Assembly (NCBI GenBank): GCA_963513935.1
Contig: OY740768.1
Coordinates: forward strand, 67,444,231 to 67,508,230
Source: Aphrophora alni
Lineage: Eukaryota; Arthropoda; Insecta; Hemiptera; Aphrophoridae
Length of the DNA stretch: 64,000 nt
Direction: 5' to 3'
Shown: piece after piece, positions 1 to 13,297 of the stretch
How the letters are laid out: each line of letters opens with the position of its first letter
Numbering within the stretch: the stretch's first letter is position 1
Made by a program: the position numbers and the translations under genes
Notes under the pieces: generated by a model
What the model was told of the DNA's origin: nothing
Seen by the model: the letters and a program-made list of their open reading frames with translations, nothing else
Databases searched by the model: none

Positions 1-33
1 AGGTTATAAGTAAATAGATTTCAAGATACGGTA

Positions 34-1325
34 CGCGCCAAAATATACAGTACTGAAACTGAATCAGCTGTAGCTGCCTTCTTGATCAGTTGTGTTAACT
101 TTTGATTGTTACCACGTCTTCGTGATTATTATTTCTTTCTTATTTGAGGTTAGTTTTTGCTGGCATGGTGCTAACTACTGGAGAGAAAGCTTTTATCGTA
201 AGGCATTATTTTCGCTGACGGAATTACACGTGCGGATGGGCCGTGATTGCCACACACTGCATTACGTTTTCAGGAACATTTTTACAAAAACCCGCCTAGT
301 AATGCTGTGATAATTAGTGTTGTTCAAAAATTTCGAAGAACTTCGAAGTGTTTTGACGCAGCGGAAGGGCTTATACAACTACTGTCTGTATAAATGAAAA
401 CCACGGAAGAGTGTTGCAGCAAATGTTACAGTCACCAAAAAGAAGCCTAAACCTAATATAAGCAATACGTCGTAGAGAAGAATGTTTAAAAACAATGGTG
501 GTTTTCCCTACAAGATACAAACTGGGCAACCTTTGAACTGTATAAATAAAACAGTCAGAGTTTAGTACTGTGCTATGGAGAACCTCAGTTTCTGAGTGAT
601 GTATGGTTTTCAGATGAATGTCATGTGCCCCTTAATGGTTTCATAAACAAGCAGACAACACGTTTTCTTAGGTTTGAACGTCCTTACAGTGTTGTAGAGA
701 GGCCACAGCATAGTAAGCGTGTAACCATTTGTAGCGTTGCGTCAGGGAGAGACATAATTAATCCATACTTTGTTCAAGACAATAATGGAAATCCTCATAC
801 TGTTAATCAGGACCGATATACGGTCATTCTTGATCGTTTTATTGGAGACCTCAGGAGATTTGTCGTGCCCGAAACTTGTGTTTTCGTTCACAATAGTTCC
901 AGCAAGATGGTGTAACCGGCTCTCTGCCTTAACCAACATTGCTTTCCTCCAAGAAACTTTTGGCAACCGCCTCATTTCCATTAGAACAAACTTTCCTTAC
1001 CCAGCCCACTCCCCCTATCTTACACCTCATGACGCCTACGTTTGGGGAATGTTGAAGGAGAATATTTTCCGTGAAAACCCACCAGCTACCATCGTCCAAC
1101 TCCAGGGAAAAATAACCATGTGTATGAGGAGCATGAAACAACCCCTTTTCACCAAAATGATGCAAAACCTTCAAAAACGGTACAAGTGTTGCCTAAAACT
1201 GAACGGAGGTCATATTGAACATGTCATTACCCGAGTCTAACCGATTTTGCTTTATTTTACTTGTATATATTGGTAAAACTATTTAATTAAAATATTACAA
1301 TTTCAGTACTGGTTATTTTGGCGCA
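34..1325 (+). mobile_element. Tc1/mariner element (DD41D-like), nearly full length, inactivated
   Basis: The ends are inverted repeats of about 26 bp. The left end reads gcgccaaaatatacagtact and the reverse complement of the right end reads gcgccaaaataaccagtact. Both are flanked by TA (32-33 and 1326-1327), the standard Tc1/mariner target duplication. The 1.29 kb length is normal for the superfamily. Between the ends lies a broken + strand transposase (separate entry). The TIRs are still about 90% alike while the coding region has several frameshifts, so the copy is old and non-autonomous but its boundaries are clear. Assignment to the DD41D group rests on the spacing of the second and third catalytic Asp. 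Confidence 0.9.
168..1240 (+). pseudogene. Degenerate Tc1/mariner transposase
   Basis: The N-terminal helix-turn-helix part begins near 168 (LTTGEKAFIVRHYF) and runs through about 460 with frameshifts and stops; QSPKRS is the linker motif. The catalytic domain is readable from about 604. WFSDE at 604-618 holds the first Asp (613-615). FQQDG at 897-911 holds the second Asp (906-908). SPYLTPHDAYVWG at 1009-1047 holds the third (1031-1033), with Tyr replacing the usual Asp of SPDLTP. The second and third Asp are about 41 codons apart, as in DD41D (rosa-like) mariners. The C-terminal GGHIEHV at about 1206-1226 is the usual family ending. The frame changes at least once between the first and second Asp and again after the second, so no functional protein is made. 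Confidence 0.88.
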
Positions 1326-1327
1326 TA

Positions 1328-4210
1328 ATGTATAATGTTGCGTAAATATATTAGAAATTTATTTTAAAGATATACTACATTGATTATGAAATGGTAAAAA
1401 ATCGACTAAAACATTTAATAGTGTTTTGTAAAAATCAGATACCTTGTAAACAAAGCACTACATAGGGTTTACATGTTTTTAAATGAAAGGAAAAGTTCTT
1501 ATCAATATTGTAATTTAGTATTCTGTGATATAAGTTGCAATGTATTTAAGTTATTATAAAATTTGGAATGTGTTCATCTTTACTTAAATTATTTATTTTA
1601 ATCAATATGTGGAACAATATTTTTCCTTTGGAACTTCCAAATTGTACTGTCAATTCTGAAAGCTTGATCACAATAGACTAGAAAGATGTTCAGGTGAAGT
1701 TGTATTGTGGGCGTACTGTTGTTCAATGAGATGCCCGAGCAGTAAATCTGGCAATAAACCAGGTTAGGGAGTGGCCTAACAGGTTTCTAATTGACCGTAT
1801 TGTCATTATTTGAAGTGATCCGTTATCACTTTAATACGGTCTGGTTACGGCATCTGCACTGCAGACAGATATGGTGACCGATCTAGTTCACTTTCAGTTC
1901 CACTGAACGATTGTCTAGGGGTAACAGGTAGAAATGCACTTTTAATAGACCCGGTTTCACTTATAAGCTCGTTCCTTGTCTTAGAATGTGAGACTTTTAC
2001 TGACTTTTTTTAATACTTGAATAATGTTCAAAGACACGGTTCTTTTTTTTTTTTACTTACAATTACAACTTGAATTTTTTACTCTTATTTTGTACACGAG
2101 AAAAAATTCAACGCAAACTTCATGGTTTTCCGTTAACCTATTTTAAACTTTTTTTTTATCGAGGATTTCCTTCTTTATGACAAATAAGTTAAAAAAAATT
2201 TTCTGGCTTTAAAATTGTGTTTAATGAGATTTTGTTGAAAACTTATATTTCCAGTGACCTTTGAATCTATAAAAATATATAACGGATTTTCCGTCATTTT
2301 GGTTAAGTAATGGATAAAGACACATCAGCATCTATATTAGTACATGCATATAATTAAAACTAGAACTATATTTAGAAAAAATTATTTGCTATTGATGTAA
2401 TTTAAAATTCTGTTAATTCTTCTCGGAATTAAATATACCAAGTGGCTCACCACTTGTGTTTTCTTACATTTAACTTCATTTTTTTCTTCTATATATATAT
2501 ATATTGCATAAATTGTTATTTTTCTATTTCTACGAATAAGTTTTTATTGAACGAAATATTATAAAAAAACATTTTCTACTCTTTTCTTTGAGTTATATAG
2601 TCTATATATATATCAAAAATTTCACAAACACCCATTAATTTTATTTTTAACTCCTAAGATCTGGTACAGCCAACCTCTACAATTTTAAATGTTTGAGGTG
2701 GGTTGAACAACACATCATTTTAAAGCTCAATAAATTCTGTTTTCAACAGTATATTACTTTTTTTAATTTGAATCAATAGTTTTAGAGAAATTGCGTTTTA
2801 AATTTAATGGACATTTGTTTTATTTATTTCTTGAAAATAAAATGTACGGGTCCGTGAGTTAAAAAAAATGAATTTAATAAGAGAATACACTGACTGAAGT
2901 TAGATGGAATATTCAGTTTATGTTTATTCCTTCGAATTATAATGAAAACAAAATTAAAAATCCAATAGCTAGAAACTGTTTCGATTGATTTTCATTACTT
3001 ATTAAGAATATTCTCGAAAAATTGTGCTTTTTGGGAGTAAAATATTTCACAATTTGTGTAGATAAAATAAACATTTATACTGCAAAAAGGATAAATGATG
3101 CATCAAATTTCATTATTTTATCAAATGTAAGAATACCAACACCGTGTTACAAAAAGTTTTCAGAATACAGAAACAAGTTTAGTTTGAAGTTTACCCCTTT
3201 CCTCAGGGAATAAGGACTACCAATGTTTTCAAATTGCTTCTCAGAGACCTAGAGACTTATGGTGCTAATGTGTCTTGGGACAAGGATAAAAGATGGTAAT
3301 ATCACCCATCTTTTCTCTACGGTTCACGTTATTTTTGAAAGTTTTGAGTTTTTTTGACATTCATTAATATTCAGTTATATTTAAACATTTTTTTAAACCA
3401 AATTTCGATAACTTTCCATTTAAAGGCTCATTCATTTTTTTACCTTTGTTGACTTTTTTTATTAAACTTGAAATTTTTCACAAGATATATGTGAGATTAT
3501 ATAAAGTTCATATTTTAAGACATTTATTTCTCCTTATTCAATTACAGATTAGGTCTAAGTTTGTAATGGTAGTTCTTGTTTAGTTGATTTGGATATTTAA
3601 TTTATTTTACAATTGCAGTTATTATTAATATAGGTAATGACACCGTAAATATCCACCAGGGAGTAAGATTACAAAACAAGACAAACCTAAATTTAGTAGA
3701 ATCTGATAAAAACTCATTCGGCTAAATTACAGATAGGAACACGGTTATTGCTACAATAAAAACTTACATTTTAAACTGAACGATTTTTTTTTAAAGTCAC
3801 AAAATCTTAGCAAATTGCTGTTGCACTCTGTTGTATATACAATAAAGTTTAACCTAAAAGTGGTGTGTATATGAAACGTAATGATTCACTAATTTACTTG
3901 CGTTAAACCCTTTATTACGTTATTTCTTTCATCAAACTATAAACACTTGAGCATTAAAATTAATTAATCCAATTTCAGTACTATTGTCACAAATAATACT
4001 GTAACAGCTGGACTCGTGTAGGTTTGGTTACAATCATCTCATTACGATAATATTATACTGTTATTGTTGCATTTCGCAGTTTCCAATAACTTTGTTGGTA
4101 CTACAGCTAGTCGTCAATGTATATGATTCACAATAACATTTGTGACTCGAGAAGTTTTTTTTAGGATATAAATATAATAAACATACCAATTTAGTCTCAT
4201 AACCTAAAAA

Positions 4211-4248
<38 letters not shown>

Positions 4249-4834
4249 AAGTAGTTCTATTAATGCATTGTAATTATGATGGATTTTTATTGCAATTTAA
4301 GTGTCTAGTTCAGTAATTAGTATTCCGAATATACAGTGCAGTAAATGTTCAGAATTATTTCGTGATAACAAAGACTATTTTAAAAGTATAGATTTTAACT
4401 AAAGTTTGTTCTTTTGAGCTCTCTGTTTTTATATAGGCTACCTTAGTGATTACGGTAATAAAACACAAGGGTACACAACGTCGATTCAATGAATTTCCTT
4501 ATTTGAAAATAACGGAATTGTCTTGTATTTACATAGAAGATTCAGTCAATTCGCACGCTAAAATGTTTTTACCATCTTTGTCATTTACTAACAAGACCGG
4601 AATTTGTTTCTTGTACTGTGTATATATTGGGCATTTGCATCATTCATATTTCAAATTTGTGAATTTAACATTAAAAATTTCCATTCTATAACTTATTATC
4701 TATGGCTGAAAGTTGGAGTTCATATCATTAGGTGTATAAAGATCTACATCACTTATTTATTATAAGTATTTTTAATTGAAATTTATTTTGTACGGCTGAC
4801 ATTTTGAAACTTCGAATGATTTTTATTTTTTTGT
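1328..4834. other. AT-rich non-coding stretch, no gene seen
   Basis: No coding signal, RNA gene or bounded repeat was recognised, apart from the AT microsatellite at 4215-4245. Long T and A runs are common (2030-2220). Open frames here, such as 3022-3213 and 4446-4691, have no splice or start context and an amino-acid composition that simply reflects AT-rich DNA. Confidence 0.6.
4215..4245. repeat. (AT)n microsatellite
   Basis: An uninterrupted AT dinucleotide run of about 31 bp. Confidence 0.97.
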
Positions 4835-5080
4835 TAAAAGGCGATAAACCTCTCGCCCATCATCGCCTTAAAAGAGAAATGAGTTTAAAATATACCGCTA
4901 GCTCACGAATACTCTAATAACGCCAGGGCCGGAAGCGAACAAGGATTAGTTAAGAGAGGCCTGATAGGAAAGATGAAAGGAAGTTGTCTAAACCACTAAC
5001 ACTATAAATAAAGGTGTAAATCCCGTTAGGATACCTAGGGATTGCCACGCACATTCTCACTATAAGTGCGTGTCCCTTAA
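4835..5080 (+). repeat. SINE-like interspersed repeat, copy A
   Basis: First of four copies of an unnamed family in this window (others at 20,310, 24,181 and 47,431). Shared blocks in order: aaaggcgataa..cctctcgcccatcatcgcctt near the start, then cgaatactctaata, then gttaagagaggcctgatagg, then ttaggataccta..gattgcca, ending ctcactataagtg..tgtccctta. This copy keeps both the head and the tail. No intact tRNA-type A and B boxes are visible and no terminal inverted repeats were found, so SINE is a guess from length and dispersal. It carries no coding sequence. Confidence 0.7.
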
Positions 5081-5419
5081 TGGCAAACATCTAGATAATG
5101 ATGTTTAAAACAATCTGTGTACCATTGAACAAAATCGGGCAAAAATTAATCGAGTGTAAACATATCTTTAACTGCTAAACTTTTTTTAAACTACTGTTCT
5201 AGCGATCAAAATCTGTACACATTTCACACTTTTGTCTTAAAGACTACTGCAACAGCTGTGAACGCACGAAAATATTTGTTTGTTCAAAGCTTTCCACAGA
5301 ATAGATGTAGAAACTCAGTTGAATAAACTTCATTCAAAATATGAGTACCGATGACATAACGAGAAAGCGTTTAAGCTACTAAGCGTGACATAGTGTTATA
5401 TAAAGTCTGGAGTCTTACT

Positions 5420-5690
5420 ATTTCATTAACACCAGAAGAAAGTAAGCGCTTATGGTTTGTAGCGAGAACCGGTTTGTCGATAAAATGAGTTAATTTCCCT
5501 GAGTTATTGCACAGATGCGATGCGGAGAGAATCAATTAGCAGTTTGAATAATCCCAGGGGCCAAGGTTTATTACCTTGCATGGTTTGTAAGTTAAATGAA
5601 GGGCATTATCTCTGACCCGGCACGCTACGTTATTTACCATTCTTAACAGATGCTATCCGTTTATTCTAATTAGGCTTACTACAAGATGTA
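5420..5690. promoter_or_regulatory. Candidate conserved non-coding element
   Basis: This block has balanced, complex base composition amid AT-rich simple sequence. It contains short homeodomain-type cores (caattag at 5533, attaggc near 5671) and no open frame or repeat structure. It lies about 20 kb upstream of the candidate gene start at 25.5 kb. The call comes from texture alone, since conservation could not be tested. Confidence 0.25.
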
Positions 5691-6010
5691 ATACAATACG
5701 CTCTTCGTGTAATTAATATTATTTCAGTTTTACTTATTTACTGATTACATACATATAAACAATATATTTGAAAAGTAAATCATTATAGTTCAACAAGTCA
5801 TCCGAAATTTCCAAACTTGAGATTGTGACAAGTTTTTAATATATTGTTTTTTTAATGTATTGCAATTGTGGATATAAAATATACCATAAATACTGAAAAT
5901 ACTAGAACAAAAAATTTCCTTTATATATTCTATTTCCTCAAGTAATCCGTGAACATAAATTCAGCGGGGAACAAAATTTATTAAATACTAATAACTACAC
6001 AATAAACCTA

Positions 6011-6417
6011 CTACATGCACTCAAACCTTACTGACAGTAGACTGTCACTTGCTACATGCACACAAACCTTACTGACAGTGGACTGTCACCTATTACATGC
6101 ACACAAACCCTAATGATAATGGATTGTCACTTGCTACATGCACACAAACCTTACTGACAGTGGACTGTCACCTACTACATGCACACAAACCCTAATGATA
6201 ATGGACTGTCACCTGCTACATGCACACAAACCCTACAGACAGTAGACTGTCACCTGCTACATGTACACAAACCCTAATGACAGTGGATTGTGAACTCACA
6301 GTCCATTGTCAGTAGGGTTTGTGTGCATTTAGCAGGTGACAGTCCATTATCATTAGGGTTTGTGTGCATGTAGTAGGTGACAGTCCATTGTCAGTAGGGT
6401 TTGTGTGCATGTAGTAG
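6011..6417. repeat. 41-bp minisatellite in head-to-head palindromic arrangement
   Basis: Seven direct units start at 6011, 6052, 6093, 6134, 6175, 6216 and 6257, each built on ctacatgcacacaaacc..actgacagtggactgtcac. From 6296 the same unit continues for about three copies in reverse complement (ggtttgtgtgcatgtagtag) to 6417. The switch point is 6294-6295. The two arms 6172-6293 and 6296-6417 keep exact register over 122 bp, so the locus can fold into a long imperfect hairpin with a 2-base turn. Confidence 0.95.
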
Positions 6418-6799
6418 CTCAGGATAATGTCTTAGTTATTGAAACGTCGTCTTGTATTTGCGTTGCACAAATAAAGTGATTTTTGTGTGGAAAATTGTGT
6501 TTTTTATTCATTTGATTATCCAATGACTTTGCATTATAATATAAGGGTAAATTCGAATTCACCACCTTAATAATATAAAATAAGAACTCTTTATTAATAT
6601 ATAGAGCGAAAATTGTGAACAATTCACAATAAATCATTAATTTTTGAAAACTCCATGACAAGAAAACACCACCATAACCGCAGTTTAATTAATTATTATT
6701 GAAATAAGTTCATTAAAAATCGTTCAATTTTTTAATTTAGGTTTTTTAAATTGTTTGGACGGTTACGCAAAACCAACATAAAATTCGAACTAGGCGCTC

Positions 6800-6803
<4 letters not shown>
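6418..6803. other. AT-rich non-coding, no feature seen
   Basis: Plain AT-rich sequence between the minisatellite and the microsatellite. The minus-strand frame at 6419-6661 has no coding support. Confidence 0.6.

Positions 6804-6842
<39 letters not shown>
6804..6842. repeat. (AT)n microsatellite
   Basis: An uninterrupted AT run of 39 bp. Confidence 0.97.
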
Positions 6843-6843
<1 letters not shown>

Positions 6844-9800
6844 CAATAACTAGTTTTATAAAAATTGGACCATTAATAGGATTTTCATTAGTTTTTGAGC
6901 CCACCCATAAGACGATTTTGACCAAAGTGTAATCATGGGAACTTCCGACCCACATCGAGCTTCAAAGTTTCATAATAACTTTTCATCCTTACCTCTTATT
7001 TTGATTAAGTGCAAAGTTTATCATTCCATGAAATATCGTCTCTACATTAGATATCGGACTTAATTTTATGAAAATTTTATTCTTCTAATTTGTTCTAGCG
7101 TTTAATATTATTGTGATGGACATTAAATTTTAATTTTAGTTGACTGTTGGATTAGCAAAGTCTTAAATTTGGTTTTAGTAAGTTGAGGAGTACCTGCGGG
7201 GATGGGGCTGAGCGTAGCAATTAATGTGTACAGTATAAATAATAACTCTTAAAATAACTTTATGAGTTTTATGTAATTGTTATTTAGTCTCATTGTCTGA
7301 TAAAATAAATTAAAATGTATTCTCTAACAATATCCCGAAACAAAATAAAACAGTGCAATACATTTTTCACTCGATTGTGGCTACTAGTTCTCTATTTCAT
7401 TACTCTACTTTGTTATTCGATTTACGTTTGCTTTTAATAATTACTGTTCATAAATCCGAACGAGAATGTTCCATTTGTTTGGAAACAAGCCATATATCAG
7501 AGGGTAGTGTTTTTCTCGGGACTTGATTGTATTTCTCGTTTCCTTGTGGCTTATCGCAAACCCCATTTCATTTGTGGATGATCCTGCACCACCGCATCCT
7601 GTTTCTCTTAATGACCACACTTTCCGCTGATACCTGTGGTGCAGTACTTTCATCCCATTCCAACCAACATTTTCATTATATTTTAGTTCTATGGTTATAT
7701 TTTTGCATACTTTGTTCTGTGTTAACTCGGAATTTCAGTTATAATATCGAAGCTGCTTTTACTAGTAAGTTACATTATGTGATGAACTATTGCTAGATGA
7801 TTTGTGATATTGTTATTTGTATATTATAGTAGAATATTATTGTTTATATATTTTGTATGAACAATACTGTTAAGATTGGATATTATTATTATTTATATAC
7901 GTATTGTTATTAAAATGTTATTTAGTTTTTTTATCAAACGAAGCGAAGTTTTTAACTATACCATTTGACATTTCGTTTGTGTGTTCGTTACGCATTTACA
8001 GCCAGACACGTGTAATGATGATTATAAAATTAGGAATAATGGTCTTTGTACTTAGACATATCGATTTATGTATAAGGTTTTCCGTTTTAAAATGATAGCT
8101 TCTCAAAACTGTTACACGATTTCAAGGCCTCCTGCACACGTTTGCTCCAACTAAAAATATTGTGACCCACTCCGAAGTGTTAATGAGTAACGAGCAATAT
8201 GACAATAAAACTTCATTTGAAAATTTAAATTGAAACTGTTTTATTAAACCACTACTGGAAGTTTTTAGCTTATCAATAAAAGTAGCTTCCTTATTCCCTA
8301 CTTTTATGGTGTGTAAAATACGAAACCTTTTTTCGAGTTTCATATGGATATACGAGTTAAATACATTTATATTTACATAACACTTTTCTTTGAGATTACT
8401 CTAAAACTTGAAAATAAATGTAATGTACCTTTTATATAATGCTTTAATATGAATTATAGTAAAATATATACAATAATAGGATCCCGTACGCTTCCAACGA
8501 ATTGAACCTCAGTCACCGGAGTTTCGGAGTGGTTTGTTTTTCAGTTAAGGCGTCAGCATTACAGGTTTCATACATCGATGAGGGCAGCTTTTAATTTTTA
8601 TTATTTCTTCCTGAAAGTGGTGTCCCTGTATTCAGTAGCTGTAGTATTATTTACTGATGCTTATTTAGTTTATTTATATTATTGTTGTCAAGTTGCGTTT
8701 AAAAGACGTTTTGTTGGATGAACGCAAGAAACTTGGTCTACAGTACTGTCCACGGAACTACTAGTTTTAGAAATGTTGATAACATTTTAAATATTACAAT
8801 TTATTAAGAGAAGTTGTTCTCAGAACACGTTCAAATTAAACAGTTGTTAGAAAGAAATACCCAATAAAATACTCCAAACCATTTTAGCCTCATTGGATAA
8901 CTAATACTTGGGTTAAAGTAATAACAATGGAAATACATATTGTTTACAACGACACATCATAATCGGAGGGACTGTTGGATATTTACAGACATAGAAACAT
9001 TTGTCGAGTGCAGGGACATACAGACACTCTACGAGAGGACAGACACAGACCATCATAGCCTGGGAAACACGTTTCCGAGCAATAAACACTAGAGAATGTC
9101 CAGCATACACATGCTACGAAACGACCCTCTCAGTTCCAATTGCACTTTTATTACACCGGGAACATCCCGTTACAATTATAACATTGAGCTTAATTGTCAC
9201 ATATAATAATTAAATTTTATTGTCTTGCCTTGTAATAATACACATGGTCCTGAGTGCGTGCGTGTGTGTTTAGACAAGTGAAATGTAAAATGTATTTTAT
9301 CAGTATATTTCATTATTTAATCAAAACTCAATTGAAACAATGAAGTGAAGGACGAATATTTCATTTATGAGATGTGTGATCATGGACTACCTTACTGTGG
9401 ACACATCTCTAAGATCCACACATGAGCTATTGTAGGTTAAAGCAGAAACTAACGTAAATCATTTTCAATCGGCAAGTTTTAAAATTTGAATACGTTATTT
9501 AATAATTACAAGTATATTAAGTAAAACCAACTTACATGCCAAATTTAAGTTACTAAATAGGTTATTACTATAGTTTTTAAATTGCAATTTAGGTTTAAAT
9601 GGAAATTAACGTTTTTTCACCAATATAGTAAAAAAAAAAAGATTGAAGTAATCTCGTTTTGAAATTACTAACCAATTATTTTGGCTAATAAAATTGTTGA
9701 AGATACTATAAGAAAAATATATGAGCTTGAATGAACGAACGCTCAAAACGTCATGATCTGTGCACATTTAATGATCTATTTCTTCGTGAGTTTGGTTCCA

Positions 9801-12358
9801 ATACCACCAAAGGTGGTTCGTCGAGAAATTATTTTAAAATGTAAAACAAATTAAAACTCAAAATGAAAGAACACAACATAACTGTAGAAAGCTAACTGAT
9901 ACGTTTAGTAGTTGGTTTCATGACTAGGACTAAGTAGACAACTCTAAAAAAATGTATTAAAAATATACAATTGAAACGTGTATCATGCAACTGAAGTAAA
10001 AACGAAAAGTTTGTTCACAAGTGTAAAGTAATTGTATAGGATCTTCACTTGTGAATCCCAGAGAAACTGGAATGTTAGGCTACATGCTACGTATATGGTA
10101 GATCTGCATCACACCAAAGATTGAAGACGTGCAGATGTGCCACATTAAGATATAAGTGGTTAGATGAAATCAATCCGGTAAGAAGAAAGTCTGTTTTGGA
10201 TGTTAGAAGGTGGCATTATGGTATAAAGATAGTTTTATGTGAAGAGTATTCTTTTTTGCTTTAAATATTGTCGTCTGGTATCCTCTACAAAATTTTGGAT
10301 CCATTACCTTGTCTGGAGGCTTTTTTACTTATTAGCAAATTTCTAACACAGAAATATTTATAGCTACATGCGATATTCCTCATTGAAACGAACGCTGAAA
10401 GTATCGACTATGGATTATCCCAACGACCCTAGCCAAAGGAATAAGTTGGCACCATTTTTTTTTTCTTACTTTACTTAAAACTCTAGAAGTCGCAATTTTG
10501 CACAAATTTTGTTCGGTTTCAAGGATTAGTTTGTAAATTTTTAAACGACGGCTAATTTTCAAATTTCAAGAAATTATTTTTCTCTTTTACTTTTCCAACA
10601 TAATTTCTCCTTCTAATTTGTACAGTTATACGTAATTGTGTTTTCAACGTTAGCAAAATAAAGGCGTTATCGCTATAAAAAATAAAATTGTTAAAATTAA
10701 CCTCAAAAATACTGAAAAAAGTATCAAACAGGATTATTTTTTAATTTCAGTGAAATTTAGCAACTACTGTATTTAGATGATGGTGGAACAATGTCAAAAT
10801 GATAGATGTTTTAATGAGCTTTCTGTGTTTTGTCTTACTCAGGTTATTCAGATTCCAAAAATAGCTCATTTTGTACAATTTTATAATTTCCACAAATTAT
10901 TAAGAAGGTCAAGATCTCCAATCCAGGAGATGCACAAAACACCAAAATAAATAGGAATATAACTCTTATTGTTACATAATGTCATCTGTATCCCGAGGAA
11001 TTTTCTTTCTAGGATAATTGGATACAAATTTAATAATGTCTCCTATTTCAAAGAAGATTGTATCTTTCTGTAACAAAATGAGTCAAGGCTTATGTAGCAC
11101 AAGAGGCCGAATAGCTTTTGCCTTTCAGCTGACTTAAAATGTTATTTTATCTCGTCTAATGGAAGCTTTTAACTGCTTAGTCCAATTAAATATCAGTCGT
11201 TCCATTTTGACTAAATTTTAACTTGAGTAAGTGAAGATTTTATAATCTTGAGGAAGATGTATTTTACTAAACTATATACAGTATAGTCTTAAATATGAAT
11301 ATCGAATATTAATTACAAGTAAGCTTAATTGCACTATTTGATTACATTGCGCGTTCTGTATTGGTCAATATTTTTATCCGTTTTCCTCTTCAACTTTGGG
11401 CAGTTCTTTTTGTTTAAATTGATATTAAAATATGTCATTAAAAGTGTCACTTAGGAATTTGTAACAGATAAATTCTATAGTGTTTAGAATAATGTCAACA
11501 TACCAGTTTTCTTGAAATTTAAATTCAAATCGGTGTTTCAAACCGTGAAACCTTATTTCATTGATTTAATGTGTTAAAGAAACCCTAAAATACTGAAATA
11601 GTATTTGGTTATAAAGTGATGTAGTAGAAATATCTGTGGCTGTCATTTAGGTTTGGAAAATAATCGAATTTTATTTCCAGACGATAAACGATAAATTGAA
11701 TTTAATATAAGTTTTATTTGGTCAATACTTGTATAGGGAGCGTATATCGTTCGCATGGGCGTCATATAGAACTGGTAGATTTCATAAGTAGAAACTTTAC
11801 TCATTTCTGGTTCGTGATCAACTTTTAAATAGCTCATCTCTGACAGATACGACTGAAGATTTCATAGAAATATGACTTTAAGTTGAGACGGTGTTCCTTT
11901 GTCAAATATATGAATGTTGTATATAAGTTTAACTTTATGTATTACCAACAATACGTTTTAATACGAAATACGGAGTCCTGACTTTGCTTTTCATAACGAA
12001 AGAAAGTAGACTTGAAATCTTTCTTTGGTTTAATAAAATATTTTTGAACAAATCTAACAGAATATGTGTTTACTTTAAATATTTACTTCAACTTTTGTGA
12101 TGAAGAAAGAGAGAATAAGAAAATAATTAATATATGTACAAGAATTGCTCGATTGGACTCTTTGAAACTAAAAATTATCTGTCTGTGTGTAGAGATGACT
12201 AATTATTCTTTGAAATGTTTAATTTTGTTAACGATCGCTAAATGAAATTAATTGTTTGTTGTGCATATCTCGTCATAATGAATCATAATATTTAGATTAA
12301 AGACGGACAATTCGTCATTTTAGACAGATTATTTTTTCTGACATTTCAGTTAGGATGG
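6843..12358. other. Intergenic AT-rich stretch, no gene supported
   Basis: Open frames here (7441-7653, 7527-7796, 8122-8343, 9001-9213, 10380-10562) lack splice or start context and resemble no family I know. On the minus strand, 8490-8575 contains a weak tRNA B-box-like tail (gaggttcaattc), possibly a decayed SINE end. Nothing else was recognised. Confidence 0.5.
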
Positions 12359-12365
12359 CGTTAGC

Positions 12366-12690
12366 CAGGGGGCGTCCAACTTACAAAGCCTCAAGGGCCA
12401 AAATTAAACATTGAAAGTGGTTGTGGCCATAGGGGTCCCAGACTAATTAAGTTAATTTTTTAATTTATTTTTATTTTTCTATTAATTTCTATTATTATTA
12501 TTGATATTAATTTCTAATAATATTAATGTTAATTTCTTAATTAAATTTCAACCAGCATATTTGATATAAGTTTGTTTATAAAATATTATAAAATCTCCTT
12601 CAAAAATAAGACGTTTCAAAGTAGTTCTCTGTTTTTTTTATCTATTAACGGGCCGCATGCCGCCCGCGGGCAGCCAGTTGGACAACCCTG
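12366..12690. mobile_element. hAT-type MITE with Charlie-like ends
   Basis: The left end is cagggggcgtccaactta; the right end reads cagggttgtccaactg on the reverse strand. CAGGGNTGTCCAA is the hallmark terminus of Charlie-type hAT transposons. The flanks are cgttagc (12359-12365) and cgttagac (12691-12698), an 8-bp hAT target duplication with one base lost on the left. The 325-bp interior is AT-rich with no coding capacity, apart from a GC-rich subterminal block (gcccgcgggc near 12,662). It is therefore a non-autonomous element that depended on a transposase elsewhere. Confidence 0.85.
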
Positions 12691-13297
12691 CGTTAGACCA
12701 TTAAAGGACATTGTGATAATTTAATTACCAGTTTTTAATGGAAAGCATAAATACAATATAGCTCGATCAGCGAAGTTTTTTAAAAAGACTTTCGAAATTT
12801 AATTCTTTTCTATACCTAATGCTTAAAATGGAAATTAATCGTCTTACTTGTATTTTTTAAATTTTTTAAGAAATTAAAAAAACTCGTACTCTTGCCGACC
12901 CCGACTTCTACTCTCGGTAGATATGAAAGGAGATATAAAGAAATGTTAAAACTCTTTTCGCTTTTTTGTAGTTTTCATAAGTCTAAATTTTTTATATATT
13001 TAGTAGAATGAAGATTTATAGATTAAATCGTTTCCAAATTCGAACGTAAATTTAAATTAACGTCCTAAAAATCTCCGTACGGCTTCATTTTACCAATGGG
13101 GCAGAATCTAATGCGAAATATTTTGCTTGTCCTTAAGTCGACAACGAAACGTTTTTGGGCCCATGTTTATATGAACTTTTTCATTATTTTCACCAGGGGA
13201 ACTCGTCCTGAAATTATTTTCGTTTCTTTGTGAAACACCCTTTCGTTGAATTCGTGATTATGTTTGAATAGGACAAATTGCTAAAATCTATTTAAGA

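Noticed and set aside
7441..7796. Overlapping frames on both strands near 7.5 kb
   Set aside because: Both are weak. The patch is slightly GC-richer, but nothing supports an exon.
13080..13250. Block ending tttgtgaaacacccttt that looked like a transposon end
   Set aside because: No partner end was found in the window and the resemblance is from memory only.
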